64,000 bases of DNA from NCBI RefSeq assembly GCF_016595245.1, contig NZ_JAENHM010000095.1, positions 46,933-110,932 on the forward strand, read 5' to 3'. Positions 45,669-53,939 of the stretch are shown piece by piece (within the stretch, counting starts at the first letter, position 1; each line of letters opens with the position of its first letter). The stretch is from Azospirillum endophyticum (lineage in GTDB: Bacteria > Pseudomonadota > Alphaproteobacteria > Azospirillales > Azospirillaceae). Both the position numbers and the translations under genes were made by a program. The notes below the pieces were generated by a model. The model did not search any database and was not told the DNA's origin. It saw only the letters and a list, made by a program, of their open reading frames with translations.

Positions 45669-46471
45669 ACCCGCTGTCGCTCTCCTACTACACGGTGCCG
45701 GAGCTGTCGCCGCCCGACATGGTGACGGTGGCGGCGGACCAGGGCTGCGCCCATGTCGGCCTGCGCCTGCTGGGCGGCCAGCCCGACGGCGATCCGATGC
45801 CGCTGCTGGCCGACCCCGCCCTGCGGCGCGAGATGAAGCGGCGCATGGCCGACCGCGGCGTCACGGCGCTCGACGCCAACACCGCCCGCGTCCTGCCCCA
45901 CACCGACCTCGACGCCTTCCGCCCCTTCCTGGAGGCGGCGGCCGAACTGGGCGCCCGCCATGTTCTGGCGACCGGCGACGACCCCGACGAGGGGCGGCTG
46001 GCGGCAAGGCTGGGACGGTTGTGCGACGATGCCGCCGGCTTCGGCCTGACCGTGCAGTTCGAGTTCGTGCCCTGGATGAGCGTGCCGAGCGCCGCCGCCG
46101 CCGCCCGGCTGATCGGCCGGGTGGAGCGCCCGAACATCGGCATCGCGCTCGACGCGCTGCATTACGACCGCTCCGGCGGCACGCCGGCCGAGCTGGCGGC
46201 GATCCCGCCCGGCCTGTTCGCCTACATGCATCTCTGCGACGCCCCGCGCGAGCATGGGACCGACCGCGAGTCCCTGCTGCACACCGCGGTGAAGGAGCGG
46301 CTGGTTCCCGGCGAGGGCGGCATCGACCTGACCGGGCTGCTGCGTGCGCTTCCGCCCGGCCTGCCGCTCGCCCTCGAAATCCCCACCGCCGCCCTGGCGC
46401 GGACGATGGAGGCGCCGGCCCGCGTGGCGCGCGCCGTCGCCGCCACCCGCCGCCTGCTGGCGGCGCTCTGA
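45665..46471 (+). CDS. sugar phosphate isomerase/epimerase-like TIM-barrel protein
   Basis: This 268-residue protein of the xylose-isomerase-like TIM-barrel superfamily starts LSYYTVPELSPPDMVTVAAD and includes VQFEFVPWMSVPS near residue 122, ALDALHYDRSGG near 160 and YMHLCDAP near 182. These supply Glu, Asp and His residues that usually bind a divalent metal. Members include isomerases, epimerases and dehydratases. It is coupled to the SDR by a 4-base overlap, so the two may act in sequence. The substrate is unknown. Confidence 0.85.
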   Translation: MNPLSLSYYTVPELSPPDMVTVAADQGCAHVGLRLLGGQPDGDPMPLLADPALRREMKRRMADRGVTALDANTARVLPHTDLDAFRPFLEAAAELGARHVLATGDDPDEGRLAARLGRLCDDAAGFGLTVQFEFVPWMSVPSAAAAARLIGRVERPNIGIALDALHYDRSGGTPAELAAIPPGLFAYMHLCDAPREHGTDRESLLHTAVKERLVPGEGGIDLTGLLRALPPGLPLALEIPTAALARTMEAPARVARAVAATRRLLAAL

Positions 46472-46506
46472 CCCTTATCGATCGACGGCTTTCAGGAGGA
46501 TCCACC

Positions 46507-47067
46507 ATGGCCGCCAGCCCAGAGACCGGCACCGCCATCCGTGCCTGCGCCCAGGCGGTGATCCGGGCGATCGAGGCGCACGGACACGATACCGCCCGCC
46601 TGACGGCGGCGCTGCGCGAACCGCTGGCCGCGCTCGCCGCCCGGCCCGACCTGTGCACGGCCGGCGTGCCGCGCATCGGCAACCACGTCGCCAATTCCCA
46701 GTACCTCTACTATGACGGCGACCTGTCGATCCTGCTGTTCGAGCTGCCCGACGGCCAGCCCATCGCCGTCCACGACCATGGCAACTGGGAGAGCATGGCG
46801 ATTTACCGGGGGCGGGTGAAGCACACCGTCTACGAGCGGCGCGACGACGGCTCGGTTCCTGGCAAGGCCGATCTGACAATGGTCGAGGACCGCGTGCTGG
46901 AGCCGGGCGACAGCGTGGTGATCGCCCCGCCCGCCGACATCCACGGCTTCATGGCGCTGGAGCAGGGAAGCTGGGGCATCACCGTGGCGAGCGGAACCTA
47001 CAAGCCCGAGCGCAGCTATTTCCAGCCCGAGGCCGGAACCGTCGTCAGCAGGCGCCCGCGCGGCTGA
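46507..47067 (+). CDS. cysteine-dioxygenase-like cupin
   Basis: This 186-residue cupin has the metal-binding HDHGNWESMAIYRGR at about residues 98-112 and the third ligand in PADIHGFMAL near 146. The pattern is that of thiol dioxygenases such as cysteine or 3-mercaptopropionate dioxygenase, which turn thiols into sulfinates with non-haem iron. A GGAGGA site lies 6 bases before the ATG. Its presence beside an Ssu/Tau-type importer and a TauD-like enzyme supports an organosulfur theme, although homologues with other substrates exist. Confidence 0.75.
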   Translation: MAASPETGTAIRACAQAVIRAIEAHGHDTARLTAALREPLAALAARPDLCTAGVPRIGNHVANSQYLYYDGDLSILLFELPDGQPIAVHDHGNWESMAIYRGRVKHTVYERRDDGSVPGKADLTMVEDRVLEPGDSVVIAPPADIHGFMALEQGSWGITVASGTYKPERSYFQPEAGTVVSRRPRG

Positions 47068-47096
47068 CGGGCCGCTGTCGCATGTACCGATAAACG

Positions 47097-47263
47097 CCCT
47101 CTCCCGTCCCGGGAGAGGGAGGGGACCCGCCGAAGGCGGGGAGGGTGAGGGGTGGTCCGAGAATCCCGGACCGCATGGTCCCAAAGTGCATGGCTTCGTG
47201 CCCAACCCCTCACCCTTCCCATGCTGCGCATGGGCCCCTTCCCTCTCCCGGGGCGGGAGAGGG
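47097..47263. repeat. nested palindromic intergenic element
   Basis: Two local palindromes (CCCTCTCCC..GGGAGAGGG at 47097-47119 and again at 47241-47263) flank an inner inverted pair, GGGAGGGTGAGGGGT at about 47140-47154 with ACCCCTCACCCTTCCC at 47205-47220. A GGTCCG/CGGACC hairpin lies at 47154-47172. The whole 167 bases can fold on itself. It looks like a dispersed GC-rich repeat of the kind common between genes, and may stop or attenuate transcription inside this operon. Confidence 0.75.
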
Positions 47264-47324
47264 AGCAATAGGCGATCGTCTTGGACCGAAGGTTTGCGGC
47301 ATCCGGAAAAGGAAGACCACAGCG

Positions 47325-48113
47325 ATGGATATGGGACTGAAGGGCAAGGTCGCGCTGGTGCTCGGCGGCAGCCAGGGCATCGGACGGGCGGCGGCGCTGG
47401 GGTTCGCGCGCGAAGGCTGCGCCGTCGCCATCTGTGGCCGCGACCCCGGCCGGCTGGAGGAGGCGAGGGCGCTTCTGGAGGCGGCCGGCGGCCCGGTTCT
47501 GGCGGTGCCGGCCGATGTCGGCGACCCGGAGGCGGTGGAGCGGCTGGTCGACGAGGTCGCCGACGCCTTCGGCACCATCCACATCCTGGTCAACAACGCC
47601 GCCGGTCCGAAACCCGGCCCCTTCGACGGGCTGAGCGGCGCCGACTGGGAGGACGCCTTCCGCCTGACGCTGATGTCGGCGGTCAACGCCACCCGCGCAG
47701 CCCTTCCCCACATGCGCCGGCAGCGCTGGGGGCGGGTGGTCAACATCAGCTCCTATTCGGTCAAGCAGCCGATCGGCGAGCTGATGCTGTCCAACAGCCT
47801 GCGGCTGGGGGCGCTGGGCTGGGCCAAGACGATGGCGACGCAGCTGGCGCCGGAGAACATCCTGGTCAACACCGTCTGTCCCGGCTGGACGGCGACCGAC
47901 CGCATGACCCAGGTGGTCGGCGCCCGCGCCGCCGCCCAGGGCCGGACCGCGGAGGACACCGCGGCCGGCATCGCCGCCGGCATCCCGCTCGGCCGCTTCG
48001 CCCGGCCCGAGGAGGTCGCCGACCTGATCGTCTTCCTGGCTTCCGAACGCGCCAGTTACCTGACCGGCACCGCCATCCCGGTGGACGGCGGCATCGTGCA
48101 GAGCGCGCTGTGA
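47325..48113 (+). CDS. SDR-family protein lacking the classical YxxxK pair
   Basis: This 262-residue Rossmann protein has the intact GGSQGIG cofactor motif at about residues 14-20, LVNNAAG at about 90 and the Ser segment VVNISSYSVKQP. Where YxxxK is expected it reads LSNSLRLG, so Tyr and Lys are replaced by Ser/Asn and Arg. This atypical subgroup is found among 3-oxoacyl-reductase-like proteins, and the true reaction is unclear. A GGAAG site precedes the ATG by 10 bases. The 3' end is part of a 21-bp tandem repeat. Confidence 0.88.
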   Translation: MDMGLKGKVALVLGGSQGIGRAAALGFAREGCAVAICGRDPGRLEEARALLEAAGGPVLAVPADVGDPEAVERLVDEVADAFGTIHILVNNAAGPKPGPFDGLSGADWEDAFRLTLMSAVNATRAALPHMRRQRWGRVVNISSYSVKQPIGELMLSNSLRLGALGWAKTMATQLAPENILVNTVCPGWTATDRMTQVVGARAAAQGRTAEDTAAGIAAGIPLGRFARPEEVADLIVFLASERASYLTGTAIPVDGGIVQSAL

Positions 48114-48160
48114 TGATCGCAGAGCACGCTGTGATGGGTGCAGAGCGCGCTGTGATGGGT
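48098..48160. repeat. 21-bp tandem repeat, three copies
   Basis: The unit GCAGAGCGCGCTGTGATG plus three bases occurs three times in a row with two or three mismatches. The first copy contains the last codons and stop of the upstream SDR gene, so the gene end has been tandemly duplicated into the 88-base intergenic gap. Confidence 0.85.
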
Positions 48161-48201
48161 GCCCCGTCAACCCTCAAAACCCGCTTTCCCGGGAGGATCG
48201 C

Positions 48202-49005
48202 ATGACCAAGACCGCTCTGGTGACCGGAGCCGGCGGCGGACTGGGCGCGGCCATCGCGCGCCGTCTGGCCGGCGAAGGGTACCGCGTGGCGCTGCTCGAC
48301 CTCGATGCCGCCGGGCTGGAGGTGGAGGCCGCGCGCATTCCCGGCGCCCTGGCCTTCACCGCCGACGTGACCGACGAGGCGCAGATCGACGCGGTGGTCG
48401 CCGCGATGGCGGAGGCTTTCGGCGACGGACCCGACGTGCTGGTCAACAATGCCGGCATCGTCCGTTTCGGCGACATCCTCGACCACAGCGTCGCCGATTT
48501 CCGCCGCGTGGTGGACGTGAACCTGACCGGCACCTTCATCGTCACCCGCGCCGTCGCGCGCCGGATGGCGGAGCGCGGATCGGGGGCGATCGTCAACATC
48601 ACCTCGCTGAACGCCGTCGCCCCCAGCCCCGACGCCGGCGCCTACCCGGCGACCAAGGCGGCGGTCGCGCTGCTGACCGAGCATCTGGCGCTGGCGCTGG
48701 CGCCGCGCGGCGTCCGGGTGAACGCCGTCGCCCCCGGTTTCATCGACGCCGGCATGTCGGCGCCGATCTACGCCGACGCGGAGGTGCGCGCGGTGCGCGG
48801 CGGCGCCGTGCCCGCCCGGTCGCTCGGCACCGCCGACGATGTCGCCGACGCGGTGCTGTTCCTGGTCTCCGACCAAGCGCGCTACATCCACGGCCAGCAT
48901 CTGATGGTCGACGGCGGCGTGTCCTTCAGCCTGAAGATGCACCTGCCCCGCCGCGCCCCGGCAGTCAAATCGCCAGCAGTCAAGCCGCCGGCGGGCGACC
49001 GATGA
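48202..49005 (+). CDS. short-chain dehydrogenase/reductase
   Basis: This 267-residue classical SDR has GAGGGLG at about residues 10-16, DLDAAG after the second beta strand (suggesting NAD rather than NADP), VNNAG at about 83, the Ser in NITSLNA and the Tyr/Lys pair in AYPATKAA. The C-terminal 25 residues are a low-complexity Pro/Ala/Lys tail. GGGAGGA lies 6 bases before the ATG. It overlaps the ThuA-like gene by 4 bases. Confidence 0.9.
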   Translation: MTKTALVTGAGGGLGAAIARRLAGEGYRVALLDLDAAGLEVEAARIPGALAFTADVTDEAQIDAVVAAMAEAFGDGPDVLVNNAGIVRFGDILDHSVADFRRVVDVNLTGTFIVTRAVARRMAERGSGAIVNITSLNAVAPSPDAGAYPATKAAVALLTEHLALALAPRGVRVNAVAPGFIDAGMSAPIYADAEVRAVRGGAVPARSLGTADDVADAVLFLVSDQARYIHGQHLMVDGGVSFSLKMHLPRRAPAVKSPAVKPPAGDR

Positions 49006-49706
49006 ACGGGGCGGTCCGCAACCTGATCCTGACCGGCGGCATCGGCCATCCCTTTGCCGAAGCCGCTCCGGCGCTGGAGCGGATTCTGGCTGAGGCCGGC
49101 GCGGGAATCGTCTCGACCGTCACCGACGACATCGAGGCCGGGCTGGAGGCGCTGGAACGGGGCGGTTTCGACCTGCTCACCGTCTACGCGCTGCGCTGGC
49201 GGATGCTGGGCAGCGAGAAATATGCCCCGCACCGCGAGCGCTGGGCCTTCTCGCTGTCGCCGGACGGACGGCAGCGGCTGTCGCGCTTCGTCGCCGGCGG
49301 GGGCGGGCTGCTGGGCCTGCACACCGCGCTGATCTGCTTCGACGACTGGCCGGAGTGGAAAGATCTGCTGGGCGGCGCCTGGGTCTGGGGCCGCTCCGCC
49401 CATCCGCCGCGCGGTCCGGTGACCCTGATCCCGACGGACATGCCGCATCCCCTCACCGCCGGCCTGCCGCCCTTCACCGTCACCGACGAGACCTATGGCG
49501 ACTTCGATCTGGCCGCCGACGTCCAGCCGCTGGCGATGGTGGCGCCGGAGGGGGGAAGCGCTTGGCCCGCCTTGTGGGCACGCGATTTCGGGCGGGGCCG
49601 GGTGGTGGCCGACACGCTGGGCCACGACCGCGCCTCCCTGGAACACCCGGTGCACCGCCAAGTCCTGACGCGCGCCGCCCTCTGGGCCTGCCGCCGTCCG
49701 CTCTGA
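49002..49706 (+). CDS. ThuA-like domain protein
   Basis: This 234-residue protein has a glutamine-amidotransferase-like fold of the ThuA family: LILTGGIGHPFAEAAPAL at the N-terminus, FVAGGGGLLGLHTALICFDDW near residue 98 and HPLTAGLPPFTVTDETYGDF near 147. ThuA proteins occur with sugar or polyol use, but their reaction is not established. It is coupled to the SDR by overlap and is followed by the TauD-like gene after 32 bases. Confidence 0.8.
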   Translation: MNGAVRNLILTGGIGHPFAEAAPALERILAEAGAGIVSTVTDDIEAGLEALERGGFDLLTVYALRWRMLGSEKYAPHRERWAFSLSPDGRQRLSRFVAGGGGLLGLHTALICFDDWPEWKDLLGGAWVWGRSAHPPRGPVTLIPTDMPHPLTAGLPPFTVTDETYGDFDLAADVQPLAMVAPEGGSAWPALWARDFGRGRVVADTLGHDRASLEHPVHRQVLTRAALWACRRPL

Positions 49707-49738
49707 GACCGATACGACCTGCAAGAGGAACCGTCCCG

Positions 49739-50641
49739 ATGACCAGCCTCCCTGCCCAAGCCGCCGCTCCGGCCGCCGCTCCGACCGATGCCTCGACCGC
49801 TCCCCTGTTCACGCCGCTCGACGGCATCATCGGGGCGGAGACCGACAGGCTCGACCTGTCCCGGCCGCTCGACGATGCGACGGTCGATGCGGTGCGCGCG
49901 GCCTTCCGCGACCATCACCTGCTGGTGATCCGCAACCAGTCGCTCGACAAGGAGCGCATGTACCGCTTCGCCGAACTGTTCGGGCCGATCGAAGGCCACA
50001 TGATCCGGCTGGCCGACGGGTCGAAGTGGGACGCGGTCCACACCATCACCAACCTGGACGCCGCCGGCAACCCGGTGGCCAAGCCCTTCATCAGCTCCAA
50101 CTATTTCTGGCACACCGACAAGTCCTTCCTGCGCGAGCCGTCGCTGCTGACGATGCTGCAGGCGGTGGAACTGCCGCCGAACGGCGGCGACACCCAGTTC
50201 GCCGACATGACCGCCGCCTACGACGCGTTGCCGGAGGCGACGCGCCGGCGGATCGACGGGTTGAAGTCGGTGCAGAGCCTGGAATTCATGCGGCGCTACA
50301 CCGGCAGCGCCCCGCCGACCGAGGACGACATCGCCGCCGCCCCACCCATCGCCCATCCCCTGGTCCGCACCCATCCCGAGACCGGCCGCAAGAGCCTCTA
50401 TATCGGCATGTACAGCTCCCACATCGAGGGCATGCCGGAAGAGGAGGGGCGTGCATTGCTGGAGGAACTGCTGGAGCACGCGACGCAGGACCGCTTCGTC
50501 CACGCCCACCGCTGGCGGCACGGCGATCTCGTCTTCTGGGACAACCGCTGCCTGCTGCACCGAGCCACCGCCAATTACGAGATGGGCAAGCACCGCCGCG
50601 TGCTGATGCGGGTGGTGGTGAAGGGAAGCGTGCCGGACTGA
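49739..50641 (+). CDS. TauD/TfdA-family 2-oxoglutarate-dependent dioxygenase
   Basis: This 300-residue non-haem iron enzyme has the HxD pair in NYFWHTDKSF at about residue 123, the distal His in CLLHRATANYE at about 280 and the Arg that binds 2-oxoglutarate near MRVVVKG. Family members hydroxylate taurine, alkyl sulfates, phenoxyacetates or carnitine-like compounds, often releasing sulfite or an aldehyde. An Ala-rich leader of about 20 residues precedes the fold. It ends the plus-strand run and faces a bidirectional terminator. With the Ssu-like importer and thiol dioxygenase it suggests sulfur compound breakdown. Confidence 0.9.
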   Translation: MTSLPAQAAAPAAAPTDASTAPLFTPLDGIIGAETDRLDLSRPLDDATVDAVRAAFRDHHLLVIRNQSLDKERMYRFAELFGPIEGHMIRLADGSKWDAVHTITNLDAAGNPVAKPFISSNYFWHTDKSFLREPSLLTMLQAVELPPNGGDTQFADMTAAYDALPEATRRRIDGLKSVQSLEFMRRYTGSAPPTEDDIAAAPPIAHPLVRTHPETGRKSLYIGMYSSHIEGMPEEEGRALLEELLEHATQDRFVHAHRWRHGDLVFWDNRCLLHRATANYEMGKHRRVLMRVVVKGSVPD

Positions 50642-50645
50642 CGGC

Positions 50646-50685
50646 TAAAACCTCGTGCGTTTGCCATGAACCGCACGAGGTTTTA
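50646..50685. terminator. bidirectional intrinsic terminator
   Basis: TAAAACCTCGTGCG and CGCACGAGGTTTTA form a perfect 14-bp stem with a 12-base loop. The A- and T-rich ends serve both directions. It lies 5 bases after the TauD-like stop and between convergent genes. Confidence 0.85.
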
Positions 50686-50748
50686 AGTTTTGGATGGTGC
50701 CATGGTGGAGTGACCGCGGCAGGTCGGCTCCGGGAAGCCAGGTGCGGT

Positions 50749-51912
50749 TCAGGTCTTGAGGAATTTCCCGACCCACAGGCCGCCGGTGTAGCGTGCGGCC
50801 TTCCTGGTCGGCAGCGTGTGATTGGTGCCGATGACCTTGTCGCCATAGGACACGTTGGTCCGCGGACCAAGGAACAGCGCACCGTAATTGGTCATGTTCC
50901 TGAGGAAATAGTCCGGATCGCGGGTCATCACCTGCACATGCTCGGATGCGATGCGGTCGGCTTCCCGCAACATGTCCTCGTCGCTGTCGCAGACGATCAC
51001 CTCGCCAGAGGCTTCCCAGGCCCGCCGCGCGACGGCGCCCGTCGGCAGGATGTCGAGCAGCCGTTCGATCTGCCTGATGGTGTCCTGCGCCAGCGCCTCC
51101 GACGTGGTCAGCAGGATTGCGGGAGAATCCGGCCCGTGTTCGGCCTGTCCCAGCAGGTCGGTGGCGCAGAGTTCGCCGCCAACGGTTTCGTCCGCGATCA
51201 CTAGCGTCTCGGTCGGGCCGGCGAACAGGTCGATGCCGACACGCCCGAACAGTTGGCGCTTGGCTTCCGCCACATAGGCGTTTCCGGGGCCGACCAGCAT
51301 ATCCACCGGAGCGATGCGCTCGGTGCCGATCGCGAGCGCGCCGATCGCCTGGACACCGCCCAGGCAATAAATCTCGTCGGCGCCGGCAAGATGCTGGGCG
51401 GCGACGATCGCGGGTGCCGGTCCACCCAGATGGGGCGGGGCGCAGGTCGCCACCCGCGGGACGCCGGCAATTTTGGCCGTCAGCACCGACATTTGGGCCG
51501 AGGCGAGCAAAGGATATTTGCCGCCGGGCACATAGCAGCCCACCGAATTGACCGGGATGTTCTTGTGGCCGAGGATGACCCCGGGCAGGGTCTCCACCTC
51601 CACCTCCACCTCCACCTCCACATCGCGCAGAGCATCCCGTTGGTACTGGGCGAAGTTGCGGATTTGGTCCTGGGCGAAGCGGATGTCGTCGAGATCACGC
51701 GCCGAGAGCTGGGCAAGGCAGTCGCGGATTTCGGCATCGGTCAACCGATAATCGGCGCGGTCCTATTTGTCGAACTTCACCGACAGCTCGCGGACCGCGG
51801 CGTCGCCGCGGGCGGCGATGTCGGCCAATAGGCCTTCCACGGTATAGCGGACCTGCCGGTCTCCTTCCGCGACGATCGCGGAATCCGCGCCGCGCTTGAG
51901 CCACTTGGCCAT
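50749..51912 (-). pseudogene. HisD-family dehydrogenase pseudogene (histidinol/sulfopropanediol dehydrogenase-like)
   Basis: The frame starts MAKWLKRGADSAI and matches HisD-type dehydrogenases through VGCYVPGGKYP, VDMLVGPGN, GIDLFAGPTE and TNHTLPT. After KFDK an in-frame TAG at 51763-51765 replaces what is normally Trp, and the homology resumes in the same frame with DRADYRLT. Later, a hexamer repeat expands VEVET to DVEVEVEVEVET. The C-terminus stops at KFLKT, about 40 residues short of the family. The N-terminal style resembles sulfopropanediol 3-dehydrogenase (HpsN) more than biosynthetic HisD. It is inactive unless the amber codon is suppressed. Confidence 0.82.
51592..51621. repeat. hexanucleotide tandem repeat, five copies
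   Basis: CTCCAC is repeated five times without interruption inside the HisD-like pseudogene. On the coding strand it encodes alternating Val-Glu. Homologues have one or two such units, so this is a recent slippage expansion. Confidence 0.9.
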
Positions 51913-51940
51913 GGGTCTTCCTCCCGAACACAGGATTTTG

Positions 51941-51966
51941 GAAGGCTCATTCGGAAATGAGCCTTC
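51941..51966. other. perfect hairpin upstream of the HisD-like pseudogene
   Basis: GAAGGCTCATT and AATGAGCCTTC form an 11-bp stem with a CGGA loop. It lies between the alanine-dehydrogenase remnant and the HisD-like start, 28 bases from the latter. No T-tract follows on either strand, so it may be a leader hairpin or a remnant of a former element rather than a terminator. Confidence 0.6.
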
Positions 51967-52023
51967 TGGAACTTGGGGACTCGTTCTCACCGCCTGCCGG
52001 AGGGATGGCGGTCGGGGGCTCCG

Positions 52024-52407
52024 TCAGGCGGCCGACAACGCCATTCCAAGGCTGGCGGCCACGGCCGGATGGGTGATCCGCCCGCCGCGAACGTTCAGGC
52101 CGTTCCTGAGGTGCGGGTCGTCCTGGACCGCGTCGATCCCCCTGGCCACCAGGGCCAATCCGAACGGCAGGGTCGCATTGTTGAGCGCCGTGCTGGAGGT
52201 CAACGGCACCGCGCCCGGCATATTGGCGACGCAGTAATGGATGATCCCGTCGACCTCGTAGGTCGGTGCCTCGTGCGTGGTCGGACGCGAGGTTTCGAAG
52301 CAGCCGCCCTGGTCGATCGCGACATCGACCGGCACCGAACCCTTGCGCATCGCCGACAATTGGGGACGGGAAACGAACTTGGGCGCACTGGCGCTGGGGA
52401 TCAGCAC
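52024..52407 (-). pseudogene. ald: alanine dehydrogenase, C-terminal fragment
   Basis: The frame reads VLIPSASAPKFVSRP, then VDVAIDQGGCFETSRPTTH, VDGIIHYCVANMPGAVP and NATLPFGLAL, the last third of alanine dehydrogenase. The N-terminal 240 or so residues are absent. Homology starts exactly at the last codons of the neighbouring ABC ATPase gene, so the fragment marks a recombination junction. It has no start signal of its own. Intact alanine dehydrogenase takes part in taurine catabolism and amino acid use. Confidence 0.85.
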
Positions 52408-52409
52408 CG

Positions 52410-53189
52410 CTACAGGATCATCCTGAGGAAATCCCTTGCCCGATCGGTGGATGGCGCCGAGAAGAAGGTGGCGGGATCGCTCTGCTCGACGATGGCTCCG
52501 CGATCCATGAAGACGATCCGGTCGGCGACCTCGCGGGCGAACCCCATTTCGTGGGTCACGCAGAGCATCGTCATTCCATCACTCGCCAAGGATTTCATCG
52601 TCTCGAGAACCTCCTTGACCATTTCCGGATCGAGCGCGGAGGTCGGCTCGTCGAACAGCATGATCCTGGGCTGCATGCAGAGGGCGCGGGCGATCGCGGC
52701 CCGTTGCTGCTGCCCGCCGGACAGTTGAGAGGGATATTTGCCCGCCTGGTCAGCGATCCGCACACGGTGCAGGAAATGAATGGCCAACTCCCGTGCCTTT
52801 TCCCGCCCGATGCCCTTGACCCTCATCGGCGCCAAGCAGCAGTTGTCGAGAATGGTCAGGTGAGGAAACAGGTTGAAATTCTGGAAGACCATGCCGGTAT
52901 CCCGCCGGACGGCGGCGATATCCTTGCCGTTGTTGGTCAGTTCCATGCCATTGACGACGATGCGCCCGCGATTGTGCCGCTCGATGTGGTTGATGCAGCG
53001 GATCAGGGTCGATTTGCCAGACCCCGAAGGGCCGCATATGATGACTTTTTCCCCCTTGCTGATCACCAGGTCGACGCCCGAAAGCGCTTGGAACTCACCG
53101 TAGATTTTGCACACACTCTCCAGGCGGATGATCGGTTCCTCACTCCTCGGCGTCGTGGATTTTTCCGCATCGGCGATTTGAATGTCCAT
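52410..53189 (-). CDS. polar amino acid ABC importer ATPase (GlnQ/AapP type)
   Basis: This 259-residue ATPase has Walker A GPSGSGKST at about residues 53-61, LSGGQQQRAAIARAL at about 155 and Walker B IMLFDEPTSALDPEMV at about 175, all GlnQ-like. The first 20 residues are a hydrophilic extension. It is the last gene of a minus-strand operon with two permeases and a binding protein. Its stop lies at the edge of the alanine-dehydrogenase fragment. Confidence 0.93.
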   Translation of the reverse strand: MDIQIADAEKSTTPRSEEPIIRLESVCKIYGEFQALSGVDLVISKGEKVIICGPSGSGKSTLIRCINHIERHNRGRIVVNGMELTNNGKDIAAVRRDTGMVFQNFNLFPHLTILDNCCLAPMRVKGIGREKARELAIHFLHRVRIADQAGKYPSQLSGGQQQRAAIARALCMQPRIMLFDEPTSALDPEMVKEVLETMKSLASDGMTMLCVTHEMGFAREVADRIVFMDRGAIVEQSDPATFFSAPSTDRARDFLRMIL

Positions 53190-53241
53190 GGGCCTCTTTC
53201 CAACCGTTCAAAGGTCTGCCAGGAATTTGCGAATTCGGTGG

Positions 53242-53937
53242 TCACCGCTGTGCCGCGTGGCCGGCCGTTCGGCGCTTGAGGATGGCGACGCAGTGCGATG
53301 CCAGGCTGCAGATGGTCAGGTAGACCAAGGCCACGGTCACATAGAGCTCCACGAACCGGCCATTGAGCTGGACAAGCTTCGATGTCGCCCCGACAAGATC
53401 CGTCAGGGAAAGCACATAAACCAGCGAAGTATCCTGAAATAGAATTATGGTCTGGCTGAGGACGATCGGCGCCACCGTCCTGGCGACCTGGGGAAGGACG
53501 ACGTAGCGGTAGGTTTGCGGCGTGGTGAGGCCGAGGGACTGCGAGGCCTCGACCTGACCGCGACTCAGGGCGCGCAGTCCGACCCGGATGATCTCGGAAT
53601 AATAAGCGGCTTCGAACAGGCAGAAGGTGATGAATGCTGTCGACGTCGGACCGATCGAGACGGGCCGTCCGTCCGGCGACAGCGACCCGAGGATGACCGG
53701 GGCCAGGAAGAAGAACCAGAACAGGACGAGGATCAGCGGAATGGACCGCATCGTCGCGATGTAGATCCGGGCGGCATGGCCCAGCACCGGGATCTCCAGA
53801 TGCTGCGCCAGGGCAAGGCCGGTTCCGAGCAGGATTCCGGCCGTGAAGGCCGTTGCGGTCAGTGCCAGGGAGAAGGCGAGACCCGAACACAGATAAGGCC
53901 AAGCCTGAAGGACGATGGTGAAATCGATGGCTTGCAT
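53242..53937 (-). CDS. polar amino acid ABC importer permease (GltK/HisM type)
   Basis: This 231-residue permease has the family loop ALSRGQVEASQSLGLTTPQTYRYVVLPQ at about residues 130-157 and five hydrophobic segments, with RSIPLILVLFWFFFLAP early. It begins 2 bases after the stop of the preceding permease and is 52 bases from the ATPase. The pair forms the channel for an amino acid. Confidence 0.92.
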   Translation of the reverse strand: MQAIDFTIVLQAWPYLCSGLAFSLALTATAFTAGILLGTGLALAQHLEIPVLGHAARIYIATMRSIPLILVLFWFFFLAPVILGSLSPDGRPVSIGPTSTAFITFCLFEAAYYSEIIRVGLRALSRGQVEASQSLGLTTPQTYRYVVLPQVARTVAPIVLSQTIILFQDTSLVYVLSLTDLVGATSKLVQLNGRFVELYVTVALVYLTICSLASHCVAILKRRTAGHAAQR

Positions 53938-53939
53938 GT

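Noticed and set aside
48098..48160. Short CRISPR-like array
   Set aside because: The three 21-base units are directly adjacent without spacers and derive from the gene end, so they are a tandem duplication.
51941..51966. Terminal inverted repeat of an insertion sequence in the decay zone
   Set aside because: No transposase, no second copy of the repeat end and no target duplication are visible.
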